Positions 1 to 8,127 of a stretch of 64,000 bases of DNA are shown here, in pieces. The notes beneath the pieces were generated by a model that was not told the DNA's origin, did no database searches, and saw nothing but the letters and a program-made list of their open reading frames with translations. Where the stretch lies: the NCBI RefSeq assembly GCF_026342015.1, contig NZ_JAPENL010000002.1, positions 2,299,001-2,363,000 on the forward strand, given 5' to 3'. Position numbers and translations under genes: made by a program. Source of the stretch: Micromonospora lupini. GTDB taxonomy: Bacteria; Actinomycetota; Actinomycetes; Mycobacteriales; Micromonosporaceae. Numbering within the stretch: position 1 is the first letter of the stretch; every line of letters begins with the position of its first letter.

Positions 1-2
1 GC

Positions 3-722
3 CGGGAGTTCGTGGAGGTCTACGTCGACCCGGAGCGGGCCGGCACCCTCCGCGCGCCACTGCTGGCCCGTCAGCTCGACCGGGTGGCCGAGCGCGCCGC
101 CGAACGGCGGCTGCCGGCGCTCACCGTCCGGTGCGCGGTCTGCGCCCCGGAACGCGACTGGGCCCGGGACCTGCGCGCCGCCGGTTTCACCGTGGCCAAG
201 CGGTACGTGCGGATGCGCCGTTCGCTTGCCGACCTGCCGGCAGAGCCGTCGCCGCCGCCCGGGGTCACCGTGCGGCCGGTCCGCCCGGACGACGAGGCCG
301 AGCTGCGGGAGTTCCACCGGATCCACGACGTCGCGTTCGGCGACACCCCGGATCACGAGCCGCTGTCGTACGAGCGGTGGCGGGCCCGTATCGGTGACGT
401 GACGGCCTGGGACGAGTGGTTCGTCGCCGAGGTCGACGGGGTGCTCGCCGGCGCGTTGCAGTCCTCCGACCAGGCGCTCGATCAGCAGCAGGGCTGGGTG
501 AAGAGTCTGTCGGTGCTGCCCGCGTACCGTCGGCGGGGTGTGGGTGCGGCGCTGCTGCGCCGGGCGTTCGCCCGCTACGCGCAGAAGGGGCGGGAGTCGG
601 CCGGTCTGGGGGTGGACCTCACCAACCCGACGGCGCCGCTGTCGCTGTACGAGTCGGTGGGCCTGCGGGAGACCCTGTGGACCGACATGTACGAGCGGGT
701 CGTCCCGGCCTCCGGTGTGTGA
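3..722 (+). CDS. GNAT family N-acetyltransferase, 5' partial
   Basis: The reading frame is open to the first base of the window, so the true start lies upstream; a GTG at 12 is only an internal candidate. The C-terminal half is a GNAT fold that transfers an acetyl group from acetyl-CoA. The acetyl-CoA pyrophosphate loop is visible as the YRRRGVGAALL stretch, after a SLSVLP beta strand. The N-terminal half may be a degenerate second GNAT unit. The substrate cannot be told from sequence. It converges on the gamma-glutamylcyclotransferase-like gene 72 bp downstream. Confidence 0.85.
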   Translation, partial: REFVEVYVDPERAGTLRAPLLARQLDRVAERAAERRLPALTVRCAVCAPERDWARDLRAAGFTVAKRYVRMRRSLADLPAEPSPPPGVTVRPVRPDDEAELREFHRIHDVAFGDTPDHEPLSYERWRARIGDVTAWDEWFVAEVDGVLAGALQSSDQALDQQQGWVKSLSVLPAYRRRGVGAALLRRAFARYAQKGRESAGLGVDLTNPTAPLSLYESVGLRETLWTDMYERVVPASGV

Positions 723-794
723 TTGACGACCCTGACCGGGCCCGACGGGCCACCCGGGCCGCGACGGTTGCAGACTGGGAACGTGGGATACGCG

Positions 795-1250
795 CTACGG
801 GGATGCGGTGCCGGTGGGACGGGACCGCAGCTCGGTGACGTAGTCGTCCGGCGCACCAGCCTTCTCGGCGGCGTTCGCGATCTCGGACAGGTACCACGAG
901 GTCGGCAGGCCACCCTCGTACCCGTCGAACACGTAGACCCACGCGGTCACGTCGCCGTCGAGGGTCGAGATCCGGACGTGCAGCTTGCGGTACGTGCCGG
1001 CGGTCACCCCCTCGATCTCGTCGAGCTGGGCCGCGTCGTACGGGTGGATGTCGTAGATCGCCACGAAGACCCGGTCGCCGGGAGACTCGACGACGGTGCT
1101 CACCGCGCCCTCCCAGCCGATCACGTCGGCGCCGGCGAAGGTCAGCCGCCACCCCTCCAGCCAGCCGGTGCCCACCATGGGCGAGTGCGGGCAGTAGGCC
1201 CGCATCCGGGCCGGGTCGAGGTTTGAGCCGTAGGCGGCGTGATGACGCAC
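795..1250 (-). CDS. Gamma-glutamylcyclotransferase-like (AIG2/GGCT fold) protein
   Basis: A 151-residue cytosolic protein of the GGCT/AIG2 fold. Residues 7-11 are YGSNL, the substrate-binding loop of the family, and Glu80 in the LDEIEG segment is the likely catalytic acid. Family members cleave gamma-glutamyl amides to 5-oxoproline, but the exact substrate is not predictable. The GTG start at 1250 is chosen because a TATCGT box (1258-1263) sits 7 nt upstream, as for a leaderless mRNA, and homologues begin just before the YGSNL motif. It is divergent from the LpdA-like gene. Confidence 0.8.
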   Translation of the reverse strand: MRHHAAYGSNLDPARMRAYCPHSPMVGTGWLEGWRLTFAGADVIGWEGAVSTVVESPGDRVFVAIYDIHPYDAAQLDEIEGVTAGTYRKLHVRISTLDGDVTAWVYVFDGYEGGLPTSWYLSEIANAAEKAGAPDDYVTELRSRPTGTASP

Positions 1251-1257
1251 GGCGATG

Positions 1258-1263
1258 ACGATA
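1258..1263 (-). promoter_or_regulatory. -10 box TATCGT, leaderless, for the GGCT-like gene
   Basis: TATCGT on the minus strand ends 7 nt before the GTG at 1250. No clear -35 element was recognised. Confidence 0.45.
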
Positions 1264-1330
1264 GCCCGGCGGGCGGGTGGGGGAGAATACGACTGTGCGT
1301 GTCGGACGCGTTCGGGAGAAGAAAGTCACC

Positions 1331-1360
1331 ATGAGCATCGACGAAGGGCGAACGCTGTGA
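1331..1360 (+). other. Possible 9-codon leader ORF overlapping the lpdA start
   Basis: ATG at 1331 opens a nine-codon frame (MSIDEGRTL) whose TGA (1358-1360) overlaps the GTG start of lpdA in a GTGA arrangement, after a purine-rich GAGAAGAAAG stretch. This would allow translational coupling, but so short an overlap can arise by chance. Confidence 0.25.
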
Positions 1361-2760
1361 GCCGGATCGTGATCATCGGCGGTGGGCCGGCCGGGTACGA
1401 GGCGGCGTTGGTCGCCGCCCAACTGGACGCCGATGTCACGGTGATCGAGGCCGACGGCGCGGGCGGGGCCTGCGTGCTCTCCGACTGCGTGCCGTCGAAG
1501 ACGTTCATCGCCAGCTCGCAGGTGGTCACCGGTTACCGGGACACCGAGGAGTTCGGGGTGCACTCGGACGGCCTGGAGGCCGTCACCGTCGACGCGCAGG
1601 CCGTGCACGAGCGGGTCAAGCGGCTGGCGCTGGCGCAGTCCGCCGACATCCACGCCAAACTGCTCAAGGCCGGGGTCACATTCGTGGCCGGCACCGCCCG
1701 CATGGGCGAGGACGCCCTCGGGCACACCCACCGGGTCATCGTCACCCCCGCCGACGGCGGCGAGGAGTACTCGATCGCCGCGTCCACCGTGCTGGTGGCC
1801 ACCGGCTCGACACCGCGCCAGTTGCCCACCGCCGTACCCGACGGGGAGCGCATCCTGACCTGGCGTCAGGTGTACGACCTGCCGGAGCTGCCCGAGCACC
1901 TGATCGTTGTCGGCTCGGGCGTGACCGGCGCCGAGTTCGCCAGCGCGTACCTGGCGATGGGCGTCGAGGTCACCCTGGTCTCCAGCCGGGACCGGGTGAT
2001 GCCGCACGAGGACGCCGACGCGGCGTCGGCCATCGAGCGGGTGTTCCGCAATCGGGGCATGAACATCCTCAACAACTCCCGCGCCGACGCGGTCCGGCGT
2101 ACCGCCGACGGGGTGGAGGTGGAGCTGTCCGACGGCCGTAGGGTCACCGGCTCGCACGCGCTGATCGCGGTCGGCTCGATCCCCAACACCGCGAACCTGG
2201 GCCTGGCCGAGTACGGCGTGGAGTTGGGCCGGGGCGGCTACGTCACTGTCGACCGGGTCTCCCGGACGAACGTGCCAGGCATCTACGCCGCCGGTGACTG
2301 CACGGGCGTGCTGCTGCTGGCGAGCGTGGCCGCCATGCAGGGCCGGATCGCGATGTGGCACGCCCTCGGCGAGGCGGTCCGTCCACTACGGCTGCGGACC
2401 GTCGCGGCGAACGTCTTCACCGACCCGGAGTTGGCCACCGTGGGCGTCTCGCAGGACGAGGTGGACGCGGGCAAGACCCCGGCCCGGCAGGTGATGCTGC
2501 CGCTGTCCGGCAACGCCCGCGCCAAGATGGACGACCTCTCCGACGGCTTCGTGAAGCTGTTCTGCCGGCCGGCGAGCGGCCAGGTGATCGGCGGCGTGGT
2601 CGTCGCCCCGAAGGCCAGCGAGCTGATCCTGCCGATCACCATGGCCGTGGAGAACAACCTGACGGTCAACGAGTTGGCCCAGACGATCACGATCTACCCG
2701 AGCCTGTCCGGCTCCATCACCGAGGCCGCCCGCCAGCTGATGCTCCACGAGCTGGAGTGA
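1357..2760 (+). CDS. lpdA: NAD(P)H-quinone dehydrogenase, LpdA-like flavoprotein
   Basis: A pyridine nucleotide-disulfide oxidoreductase of 467 residues. It has an N-terminal FAD-binding GGGPAGYEA motif, a central NAD(P) motif VGSGVTGAEF and a C-terminal dimerisation domain. It resembles mycobacterial LpdA (Rv3303c), an NAD(P)H:quinone/menadione reductase rather than a lipoamide dehydrogenase. The C-terminal His-Glu pair of true lipoamide dehydrogenases is absent (YPSLSGS instead of HAHPT-like sequence). The ACVLSDC segment keeps both cysteines in C-x4-C spacing, whereas from memory the mycobacterial protein has lost the first. The GTG at 1357 is preferred because the protein then begins immediately before the FAD strand. 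An in-frame start at 1255 would add 34 unlikely residues. Confidence 0.88.
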   Translation: MSRIVIIGGGPAGYEAALVAAQLDADVTVIEADGAGGACVLSDCVPSKTFIASSQVVTGYRDTEEFGVHSDGLEAVTVDAQAVHERVKRLALAQSADIHAKLLKAGVTFVAGTARMGEDALGHTHRVIVTPADGGEEYSIAASTVLVATGSTPRQLPTAVPDGERILTWRQVYDLPELPEHLIVVGSGVTGAEFASAYLAMGVEVTLVSSRDRVMPHEDADAASAIERVFRNRGMNILNNSRADAVRRTADGVEVELSDGRRVTGSHALIAVGSIPNTANLGLAEYGVELGRGGYVTVDRVSRTNVPGIYAAGDCTGVLLLASVAAMQGRIAMWHALGEAVRPLRLRTVAANVFTDPELATVGVSQDEVDAGKTPARQVMLPLSGNARAKMDDLSDGFVKLFCRPASGQVIGGVVVAPKASELILPITMAVENNLTVNELAQTITIYPSLSGSITEAARQLMLHELE

Positions 2761-3358
2761 GCCGCCGGGTCTGCATCACGGCGACGGTGGCGAGAACGGC
2801 CACCTCGGTGAGGATGAGCAGGCGTTCGGCCAGGCCGATCAGCACGCGGTCACCGGGGTAGGCGGACCAGACCATCGCCGCCGCCAAGGTCAGGCTGAGT
2901 AGGGCCAGGGTGCGCAGCGTCCGGGCGGCCGCGTCCAGGTCGGGCCGGCGGGCGAGCAGCCAGCCGCCGACCGGCAGCGCCAGGAAGGCGATCACCGACG
3001 TGTACCGGTGCAGGTAGGAGGCGGTGGTCATGGCGGTGCCCGGCTCATTGGTCGGCACGACGGCGGCCAGCAGCAGCCCCGCCGCCCAGGCCCCGAGCAG
3101 CAGCTCGGCCGTTCGACCGGAGCGGGGCCGGGGTGGGCCTGCGCGGCGCAGCCCGTACAGCAGGGCGACGCTGGCGAGCGCCAGCACCACCATGGCGACG
3201 TCGATGACGCCACCACGGTCGGAGACCGCGAAGTCGCTGATGGTCAGCGCCCACGGATTGAGGTCGTCGTTGACCTCGAGGTGACCGATTACGGTGAGCA
3301 CCGCCGCCAGGGCGATTCCGCCGAGGGCCACCACACCGGTGTTCCAGGTTCGAGACAT
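2717..3358 (-). CDS. DUF998 family membrane protein
   Basis: A 213-residue integral membrane protein with about six hydrophobic segments and the DUF998 layout: a first helix, an N-D-L-N-P-W loop, a second helix pair, and basic connecting loops. Function is unknown for the family. The stop lies inside the 3' end of lpdA, so the two convergent genes overlap by 44 bp. This leaves no room for an intergenic terminator. Confidence 0.8.
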   Translation of the reverse strand: MSRTWNTGVVALGGIALAAVLTVIGHLEVNDDLNPWALTISDFAVSDRGGVIDVAMVVLALASVALLYGLRRAGPPRPRSGRTAELLLGAWAAGLLLAAVVPTNEPGTAMTTASYLHRYTSVIAFLALPVGGWLLARRPDLDAAARTLRTLALLSLTLAAAMVWSAYPGDRVLIGLAERLLILTEVAVLATVAVMQTRRLTPARGASAGGRPR

Positions 3359-3496
3359 GCCTCAGCCTGCTGCCGAGGACACCCCAAACGGATCGGGGAA
3401 GCCCACCGACATCGCCCCGAGGGACCACCCCTAGATGTAGTTCGATGACCGGCTTCGGCCGCTGAAGCCGTCTCGGGATGACCTCTCACAGTCAGA

Positions 3497-3622
3497 TCAC
3501 GCGACGTTCAGTTGAATGTTCCCGATGCGAGCGACGACGTCGAGATGGCCGCCGAGGCCGGTGACGTAGGCGCGGAGGGTCTCCAGGCTGGTGAGGTGCT
3601 CCTGGAACCGAGGCTTATACCC
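3497..3622 (-). pseudogene. C-terminal remnant of a HigA/XRE-type regulator
   Basis: Reading the minus strand from about 3604 gives QEHLTSLETLRAYVTGLGG, then HLDVVARIGNIQLNVA and a TGA at 3497-3499. This matches the usual C-terminal end of XRE regulators of the HigA antitoxin type (LETLRAYVEALGG-LEVVA-). Further upstream the frame lacks a helix-turn-helix and contains Cys/His-rich unlikely sequence, and no start is present. It therefore looks like the surviving tail of a deleted toxin-antitoxin or regulator gene, lying between DUF998 and DedA. Confidence 0.6.
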
Positions 3623-3638
3623 GCAGTGCTGGCGACAC

Positions 3639-4268
3639 TCAGTCGATGGGGATGTCGGTTCCGGCGGCGGTGCGGGCGTGGCGGGCGCTGATCAGCGTCA
3701 TGGCCCACCCGGCTGCGGCGAAGCCGGCCGCCGCGGCGGTGGCGATGATTGCCAGCCGCCAGGCGGACTCGGTAAGCGCGGTGCCGCCCAGGTGCCCGAC
3801 CAGCGCGCCGTACGTGGCCCAGCCGAGGGCGGCAATCGCCTCGTAGAGCGCGAACAGTCGGTACGGATAGCGGCTGCGGCCGGCCGAGAAGCAGGCCGCC
3901 ATGCGCCCGCCGGGCACGAAGCGGCAGAGCAGGATGACAAGCGGCCCGGGTTGGCGCAGTCCCTGCGTGACCCGGCTCGCCATCCGGCGGGCCCGGCTGG
4001 GCTCGGCGTGCCGGGGCGCCCGCCGGTCCGGTGCGCCGCGGCCGAGCAGGTAGCAGGCGAGGTCACCGGCGAACACGCCGAGCGCGCCGACGGCGATGGT
4101 GATCGGCAGGCTGAGGCCGCCGTACACGGTGAGCGCGCCGCTGGTGATCATGACGATCTGGGTGGGTATCACCGGTACGAAGGCGTCCGCGATCAGGAGG
4201 CCGAGCAGCACCAGGTACGCCCACGTCGGCGACGCGACGTCAGTCAGTAGTTCGGGCACGCCTGCCAC
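3639..4268 (-). CDS. DedA/VTT-domain membrane protein
   Basis: A 209-residue protein of the DedA (VTT/SNARE-associated) family, probable lipid scramblase or proton-coupled membrane homeostasis proteins. The early F-V-P-V-I-P-T-Q segment, the GDLACYLLGR re-entrant motif and the later CRFVPGGRM motif (FxPGxR-like) are visible. Hydrophobic helices follow to the C terminus. The GTG at 4268 is used; the Shine-Dalgarno is weak. A regulator remnant lies just downstream, so it is probably monocistronic. Confidence 0.82.
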   Translation of the reverse strand: MAGVPELLTDVASPTWAYLVLLGLLIADAFVPVIPTQIVMITSGALTVYGGLSLPITIAVGALGVFAGDLACYLLGRGAPDRRAPRHAEPSRARRMASRVTQGLRQPGPLVILLCRFVPGGRMAACFSAGRSRYPYRLFALYEAIAALGWATYGALVGHLGGTALTESAWRLAIIATAAAAGFAAAGWAMTLISARHARTAAGTDIPID

Positions 4269-4617
4269 CTCGCCGGATGCGGCCGATTGGGTGTCTTGAG
4301 CCTGACGGCGTGGCCGGCGTCACCGTGGACGGCCCCGTCCCGTCGTGACCGCCGACACCACAGGGCCACCCCGGTCCAACGAGGCGAACACCCCTCAGGT
4401 GACGGGTCGGCGACCGTCCCACAGCGGCCCGAGGCGGTCGGCGGATCGGCGTCCGTCGGCGTACCGTTGTCGGCGCGGCCCAGCCCGTCGGGTCCCCCGT
4501 TCCTGACGATTCGGGTCGCCCAGGGCCGCCGGCGGGTCCCGCGCCGGCGGCCCAACCCCTCTCCCACCGCCGCAAATCCGGGTGCGTCCTCGACCGCCCG
4601 ACGGGTAGCGTCGCCGT
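4269..4617. other. Gene-free interval with one strong hairpin
   Basis: No convincing gene in 349 bp; open frames here are high-GC shadows. The only clear structure is a stem GGGCCGCCGG / CCGGCGGCCC at 4523-4532 and 4544-4553. It could act as a terminator or an insulating hairpin before the thrS-like leader. Confidence 0.5.
4606..4611 (+). promoter_or_regulatory. -10 box TAGCGT for the threonine leader peptide
   Basis: TAGCGT is followed by exactly 6 nt and then the ATG at 4618, placing the expected transcription start on the leader ATG itself. No good -35 hexamer is visible. Confidence 0.5.
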
Positions 4618-4674
4618 ATGCGCAGCGCGGTAGTGGTGACCACGACGCCGGGTGTCCCCGGCGCGCCGCTCTGA
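4618..4674 (+). CDS. Putative threonine leader peptide (attenuator)
   Basis: An 18-codon ORF, MRSAVVVTTTPGVPGAPL, that ends 102 bp before the short threonyl-tRNA synthetase gene. Three consecutive Thr codons (ACC ACG ACG, 4639-4647) follow three Val codons. A hairpin (CGCCGGG / CCCGGCG, 4646-4663) covers the codons just after them, and a second, longer hairpin follows at 4693-4720. This is the layout of a ribosome-mediated attenuator: stalling at uncharged Thr codons would disturb the first hairpin. The leaderless promoter supports its being translated. No experimental data are implied. Confidence 0.5.
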   Translation: MRSAVVVTTTPGVPGAPL

Positions 4675-4692
4675 CGTAACCACAGTCGACCA

Positions 4693-4720
4693 GGCCCCGG
4701 GGTGATCCGCCCCGAGGGCC
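4693..4720 (+). promoter_or_regulatory. Candidate attenuator stem-loop before the thrS-like gene
   Basis: GGCCCCGGGG (4693-4702) pairs with CCCCG-A-GGGCC (4710-4720), giving ten base pairs with a single bulged A and a 7-nt loop. No T-run follows, so it would be an actinobacterial I-shaped terminator or a structure affecting translation. Confidence 0.45.
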
Positions 4721-4776
4721 GCGCGGCGTTCGGTGTCCAGGTCGCCTCCGGGTCGTCCCCGATCCAGGAGCCCGAC

Positions 4777-5994
4777 ATGATCGACCACCGTAGGCTCGGC
4801 CGTGAGCTGGACCTCTTCGTCTCCGATCCGCTGGCCGGCGCCGGCCTGCCGATCTGGCTGCCGGCAGGCGCCGCCGCCCGGCACGCCGTCGAGGAGTACG
4901 TGCGGGATCTGGAGCGCCGCTCCGGCCACCAGCACGTCTACTCGCCGCCGTTGGGCAAGCGCGAACTGTTCGAACTCTCCGGTCACCTCGGCTACTTCGC
5001 CGACGACATGTTCCCGCCGATGCGGCTCAGCGCCGACGACGAGTTCGTGCTCCGCCCGGCGCTCTGCCCGCACCACGCGTTGGTGTTCCGTGCTCGGGGC
5101 CGCTCCTACCGGGAGTTGCCGCTGCGGATCGCGGAGCTGGGCGGGATGTACCGCTCGGAGCGCTCCGGGGTGCTCGGTGGGCTGTCCCGGGTACGCGCGA
5201 TCTCGCTCAACGACGCGCACACCTTCTGCGCTCCCGAGCAGGTGGGCGCGGAGGTCGCGGAGGTCCTCCGGCTGATCCGCGAAGCGCACGCCGCGCTCGG
5301 CGTCCGTCCGGCCGGGCTCCGACTGTCGCTGCGCGGGCCGGGCGAGAAGTACGTCGGCGACGACGCGCAGTGGGCCCGCGCGGAGGACCTGCTCCGGGGA
5401 GCGCTGGACGGGGTGGACTACGTCGAGGCGCCCGGGGAGGCCGCCTTCTACGGTCCGAAGATCGACATTCAGATCGTGGACGCGGCCGGCCGGGAGTCGA
5501 CCATCTCCACCATTCAGGTGGACTTCGACAAACCCGAGCGGTTCGACCTGTCGTACACCGATTCCGACGGCAGCAGGCGTCGGCCCGTCATGCTGCACCG
5601 CAGCCTGGTCGGCAGCATGGAGCGGCTGTTCGCGTACCTCATCGAGGTGCACGAGGGCGCGTTCCCGGCCTGGTTCGCGCCAGTGCAGTTGGTGTTGCTG
5701 CCGGTGGACGACGGACAGGCCGACGCGGCGGCCGAGCTGGCCCGGCGGGCCGTCGACGCCGGCCTGCGGGTGGAGGTCGACGCCGCCGGCTCGCTGGGCG
5801 CCCGGGTCCGGGACGCGGCTCGCCGCCGTGTCCCGTACCTCGGGGTGCTGGGTGCCCGGGAGGTGGCCGACGGACGCCTCGCGCTGCGCCTGCGTGGTGG
5901 CCGCGCCCTGGACCCGATGCCCGCCGCCGCCGCGCTCGCCCTGATCGGCGGGCAGGTCGCCGCCCGCGCGGCCGACCTGCTCCCGGCGGACTGA
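4777..5994 (+). CDS. Short threonyl-tRNA synthetase-like protein (no TGS or editing domain)
   Basis: A 405-residue class II synthetase made only of the catalytic core and C-terminal anticodon-binding domain; housekeeping bacterial ThrRS is about 650-690 residues. All three zinc ligands that recognise threonine are present: Cys97 (LCPHH), His148 (NDAHTFC) and His274 (MLHRSLVGSMERL). Motif 2 (GGMYRSERSG, from 122) and motif 3 (SLVGSMERL) are intact, so it should activate threonine. The N-terminal TGS and editing domains are missing. ATG 4777 has AGGAG 6 nt upstream (4766-4770). The leader peptide upstream suggests induction when Thr-tRNA is scarce. It may be a stress or inhibitor-resistant second ThrRS, or act on a carrier rather than tRNA. 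Confidence 0.85.
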   Translation: MIDHRRLGRELDLFVSDPLAGAGLPIWLPAGAAARHAVEEYVRDLERRSGHQHVYSPPLGKRELFELSGHLGYFADDMFPPMRLSADDEFVLRPALCPHHALVFRARGRSYRELPLRIAELGGMYRSERSGVLGGLSRVRAISLNDAHTFCAPEQVGAEVAEVLRLIREAHAALGVRPAGLRLSLRGPGEKYVGDDAQWARAEDLLRGALDGVDYVEAPGEAAFYGPKIDIQIVDAAGRESTISTIQVDFDKPERFDLSYTDSDGSRRRPVMLHRSLVGSMERLFAYLIEVHEGAFPAWFAPVQLVLLPVDDGQADAAAELARRAVDAGLRVEVDAAGSLGARVRDAARRRVPYLGVLGAREVADGRLALRLRGGRALDPMPAAAALALIGGQVAARAADLLPAD

Positions 5995-6054
5995 CCCGCC
6001 CACCGGCCCGGGGCGGACCGTCGTCGATCGTGTGGCGCGCACGGCGGTCCGCCC

Positions 6055-8127
6055 TCAGACCGACGCCGGCTGGGCCCCGGCGGGCGCGGCTGGTTCCTCG
6101 TCGACCGCGGCGCCTGTGAACTGCGAGCGGTAGAGCCTGTGGTACGCGCCCTGGGCGGCGAGCAACTGCTCGTGGGTGCCCTGCTCGACGATCCGGCCGT
6201 CCTCCATCATCAGGATCAGGTCGGCGTCGCGGATGGTGGAGAGCCGGTGCGCGATGACGAAGCTGGTCCGGTCCGAGCGCAGCGCGGCCATCGCCCGCTG
6301 GAGCAGCACTTCGGTACGGGTGTCCACCGAGCTGGTCGCCTCGTCCAGGATCAGCAGGGACGGTTCGGCCAGGAACGCCCGGGCGATGGTGATGAGCTGC
6401 TTCTCGCCGGCGCTGACATTGCTGCCCTCCTCGTCGATGACCGTGTCGTAGCCGTCCGGGAGGCTGCGCACGAAGCGGTCCACGAAGGTGGCCCGAGCCG
6501 CGGCGACGATCTCCTCCTCGGTCGCGTCCGGCCGGCCGTACGCGATGTTGTCGCGGATGGTGCCGCCGAACAGCCAGGTGTCCTGGAGCACCATGCCGAT
6601 CCGGCCGCGCAGGTCGTCGCGGCGCATCGTGGTGATGTCCACGCCGTCGAGCGTGATCCGACCGGCGTCCAGCTCGTAGAACCGCATGACCAGGTTGACC
6701 AGGGTGGTCTTGCCGGCGCCGGTCGGGCCGACGATTGCCACCGTGTGCCCCGGCTCGGCGACCAGCGACAGGTCGTCGATAAGCGGCTTGTCCGGCGTGT
6801 ACCGGAAGGAGACGTGCTCGAACTCGACCCGGCCGTGCGGGTCGACGACCCGCGCCGGTTCGACCGGATCGGGGCTCTGCTCGTCGGCGTCGAGCACCGC
6901 GAAGACGCGCTCGGCCGACGCCACCCCGGACTGGAGCAGGTTGGCCATCGAGGCGAGCTGGGTCAGCGGCTGGGTGAACTGGCGGGAGTACTGGATGAAC
7001 GCCTGCACGTCGCCGAGGCTCATCGTGCCGGAGGCCACCCGGAGCCCGCCGACCACGGCGATCGCCACGTAGCTCAGGTTTCCGATGAACATCATCGACG
7101 GCATGATGATCCCGGAGACGAACTGGGCGCCGAAGCTGGCCCGGAACAGCTCCTCGTTCTTCGCGTGGAACTCGGCCTCCACCTCGCGCTGCCGGCCGAA
7201 CACCTTGACCAGCTCGTGACCGGTGTACGCCTCCTCGATCTGGCCGTTCAGCTCGCCTGTGTGCTTCCACTGGGCGATGAACTGCTGCTGGGAGCGCTTG
7301 GCGATGCGTTGGGTGACAAGCACCGACAGCGGGACGGCGACAAGGGCCACCAGGGCCAGCAGCGGTGAGATCCAGAACATCACGACAAGCACGCCGACAA
7401 CTGTCAGCAGCGAGGTGAGCAGCTGGCTCAGGGTCTGCTGGAGGCTTGTCGAGATGTTGTCGATGTCGTTGGTGACCCGGCTCAGCAGTTCACCGCGTGG
7501 CTGCCTGTCGAAGTAGGGCAGCGGCAGTCGGTTGAGCTTCTCCTCCACCTCGGCGCGCAGCCGCAGCACGGTGCGCTGGACCACCCCGTTGAGCAGCCAG
7601 CCCTGCCACCACGACAGCACGCTCGCCGCCAGGTAGAGCCCGAGCGCCAGCAGCAGCACCCGACGCAGCGCGTCGAAGTCGATGCCCACACCGGGCACCA
7701 CGTCCATCCGGGCCAGCATGTCGGCGAAGCCGTCGTTGCCGCTGGCCCGCTGCGCCGCGACGGCCTGCGCGGTGGTGGTGCCCGGGTCCAGTCGTCGACC
7801 GATGACCCCACTGAAGATCAGGTCGGTGGCATGGCCGAGGATCTTCGGACCGGCCACGCTGAACCCGACGCTCACCACGGCCAGGGTGATGATCGCGGTC
7901 AGGTGCAGCCGGTGCGGGCGCAGCCGACCGAGCAACCGGCGGGCCGACGGCCCGAAGTTCATCGACTTCTCGGCGGGCATCCCGGCGCTCATCCAGGGCG
8001 GGCCGCCGCCCGGGCGGCCGGCGGGCAGCCGCTTCGGCGTCGGCGCGCCGCCGCCGGGTTGCGGCGCGTCGCCGCCCGGCTTCTGACTGGGTACGGTCGC
8101 GGTCCGCGACTCGTCGGGCTCGCTCAT
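6055..8127 (-). CDS. ABC exporter half-transporter, ATPase-permease (subunit B)
   Basis: A 690-residue fusion of six-helix permease and nucleotide-binding domain. A Pro/Gly-rich N-terminal tail of about 60 residues precedes the membrane domain. Walker A is GPTGAGKTTLVNL and Walker B ends LLILDEATSSVD with the catalytic Glu. The signature is NVSAGEKQ rather than LSGGQ. The ATG at 8127 overlaps the stop of the upstream partner by ATGA, so the two are translationally coupled and probably form a heterodimer exporting drugs or lipids. A longer frame to 8637 is a shadow of the partner gene. Confidence 0.9.
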   Translation of the reverse strand: MSEPDESRTATVPSQKPGGDAPQPGGGAPTPKRLPAGRPGGGPPWMSAGMPAEKSMNFGPSARRLLGRLRPHRLHLTAIITLAVVSVGFSVAGPKILGHATDLIFSGVIGRRLDPGTTTAQAVAAQRASGNDGFADMLARMDVVPGVGIDFDALRRVLLLALGLYLAASVLSWWQGWLLNGVVQRTVLRLRAEVEEKLNRLPLPYFDRQPRGELLSRVTNDIDNISTSLQQTLSQLLTSLLTVVGVLVVMFWISPLLALVALVAVPLSVLVTQRIAKRSQQQFIAQWKHTGELNGQIEEAYTGHELVKVFGRQREVEAEFHAKNEELFRASFGAQFVSGIIMPSMMFIGNLSYVAIAVVGGLRVASGTMSLGDVQAFIQYSRQFTQPLTQLASMANLLQSGVASAERVFAVLDADEQSPDPVEPARVVDPHGRVEFEHVSFRYTPDKPLIDDLSLVAEPGHTVAIVGPTGAGKTTLVNLVMRFYELDAGRITLDGVDITTMRRDDLRGRIGMVLQDTWLFGGTIRDNIAYGRPDATEEEIVAAARATFVDRFVRSLPDGYDTVIDEEGSNVSAGEKQLITIARAFLAEPSLLILDEATSSVDTRTEVLLQRAMAALRSDRTSFVIAHRLSTIRDADLILMMEDGRIVEQGTHEQLLAAQGAYHRLYRSQFTGAAVDEEPAAPAGAQPASV

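Noticed and set aside
619..2361. 580-codon open frame on the minus strand over the first genes
   Set aside because: It overlies the GGCT-like and lpdA-like genes in another frame and has Arg/His/Gly-rich composition typical of GC-rich shadow frames.
4723..4776. T-box element before the ThrRS-like gene
   Set aside because: The conserved T-box bulge sequence (AGGGTGG-like) is not present; a leader peptide fits better.
4240..6042. 600-codon minus-strand frame over the ThrRS-like gene
   Set aside because: Overlaps a gene with all ThrRS catalytic motifs; the translated product has no recognisable domain.
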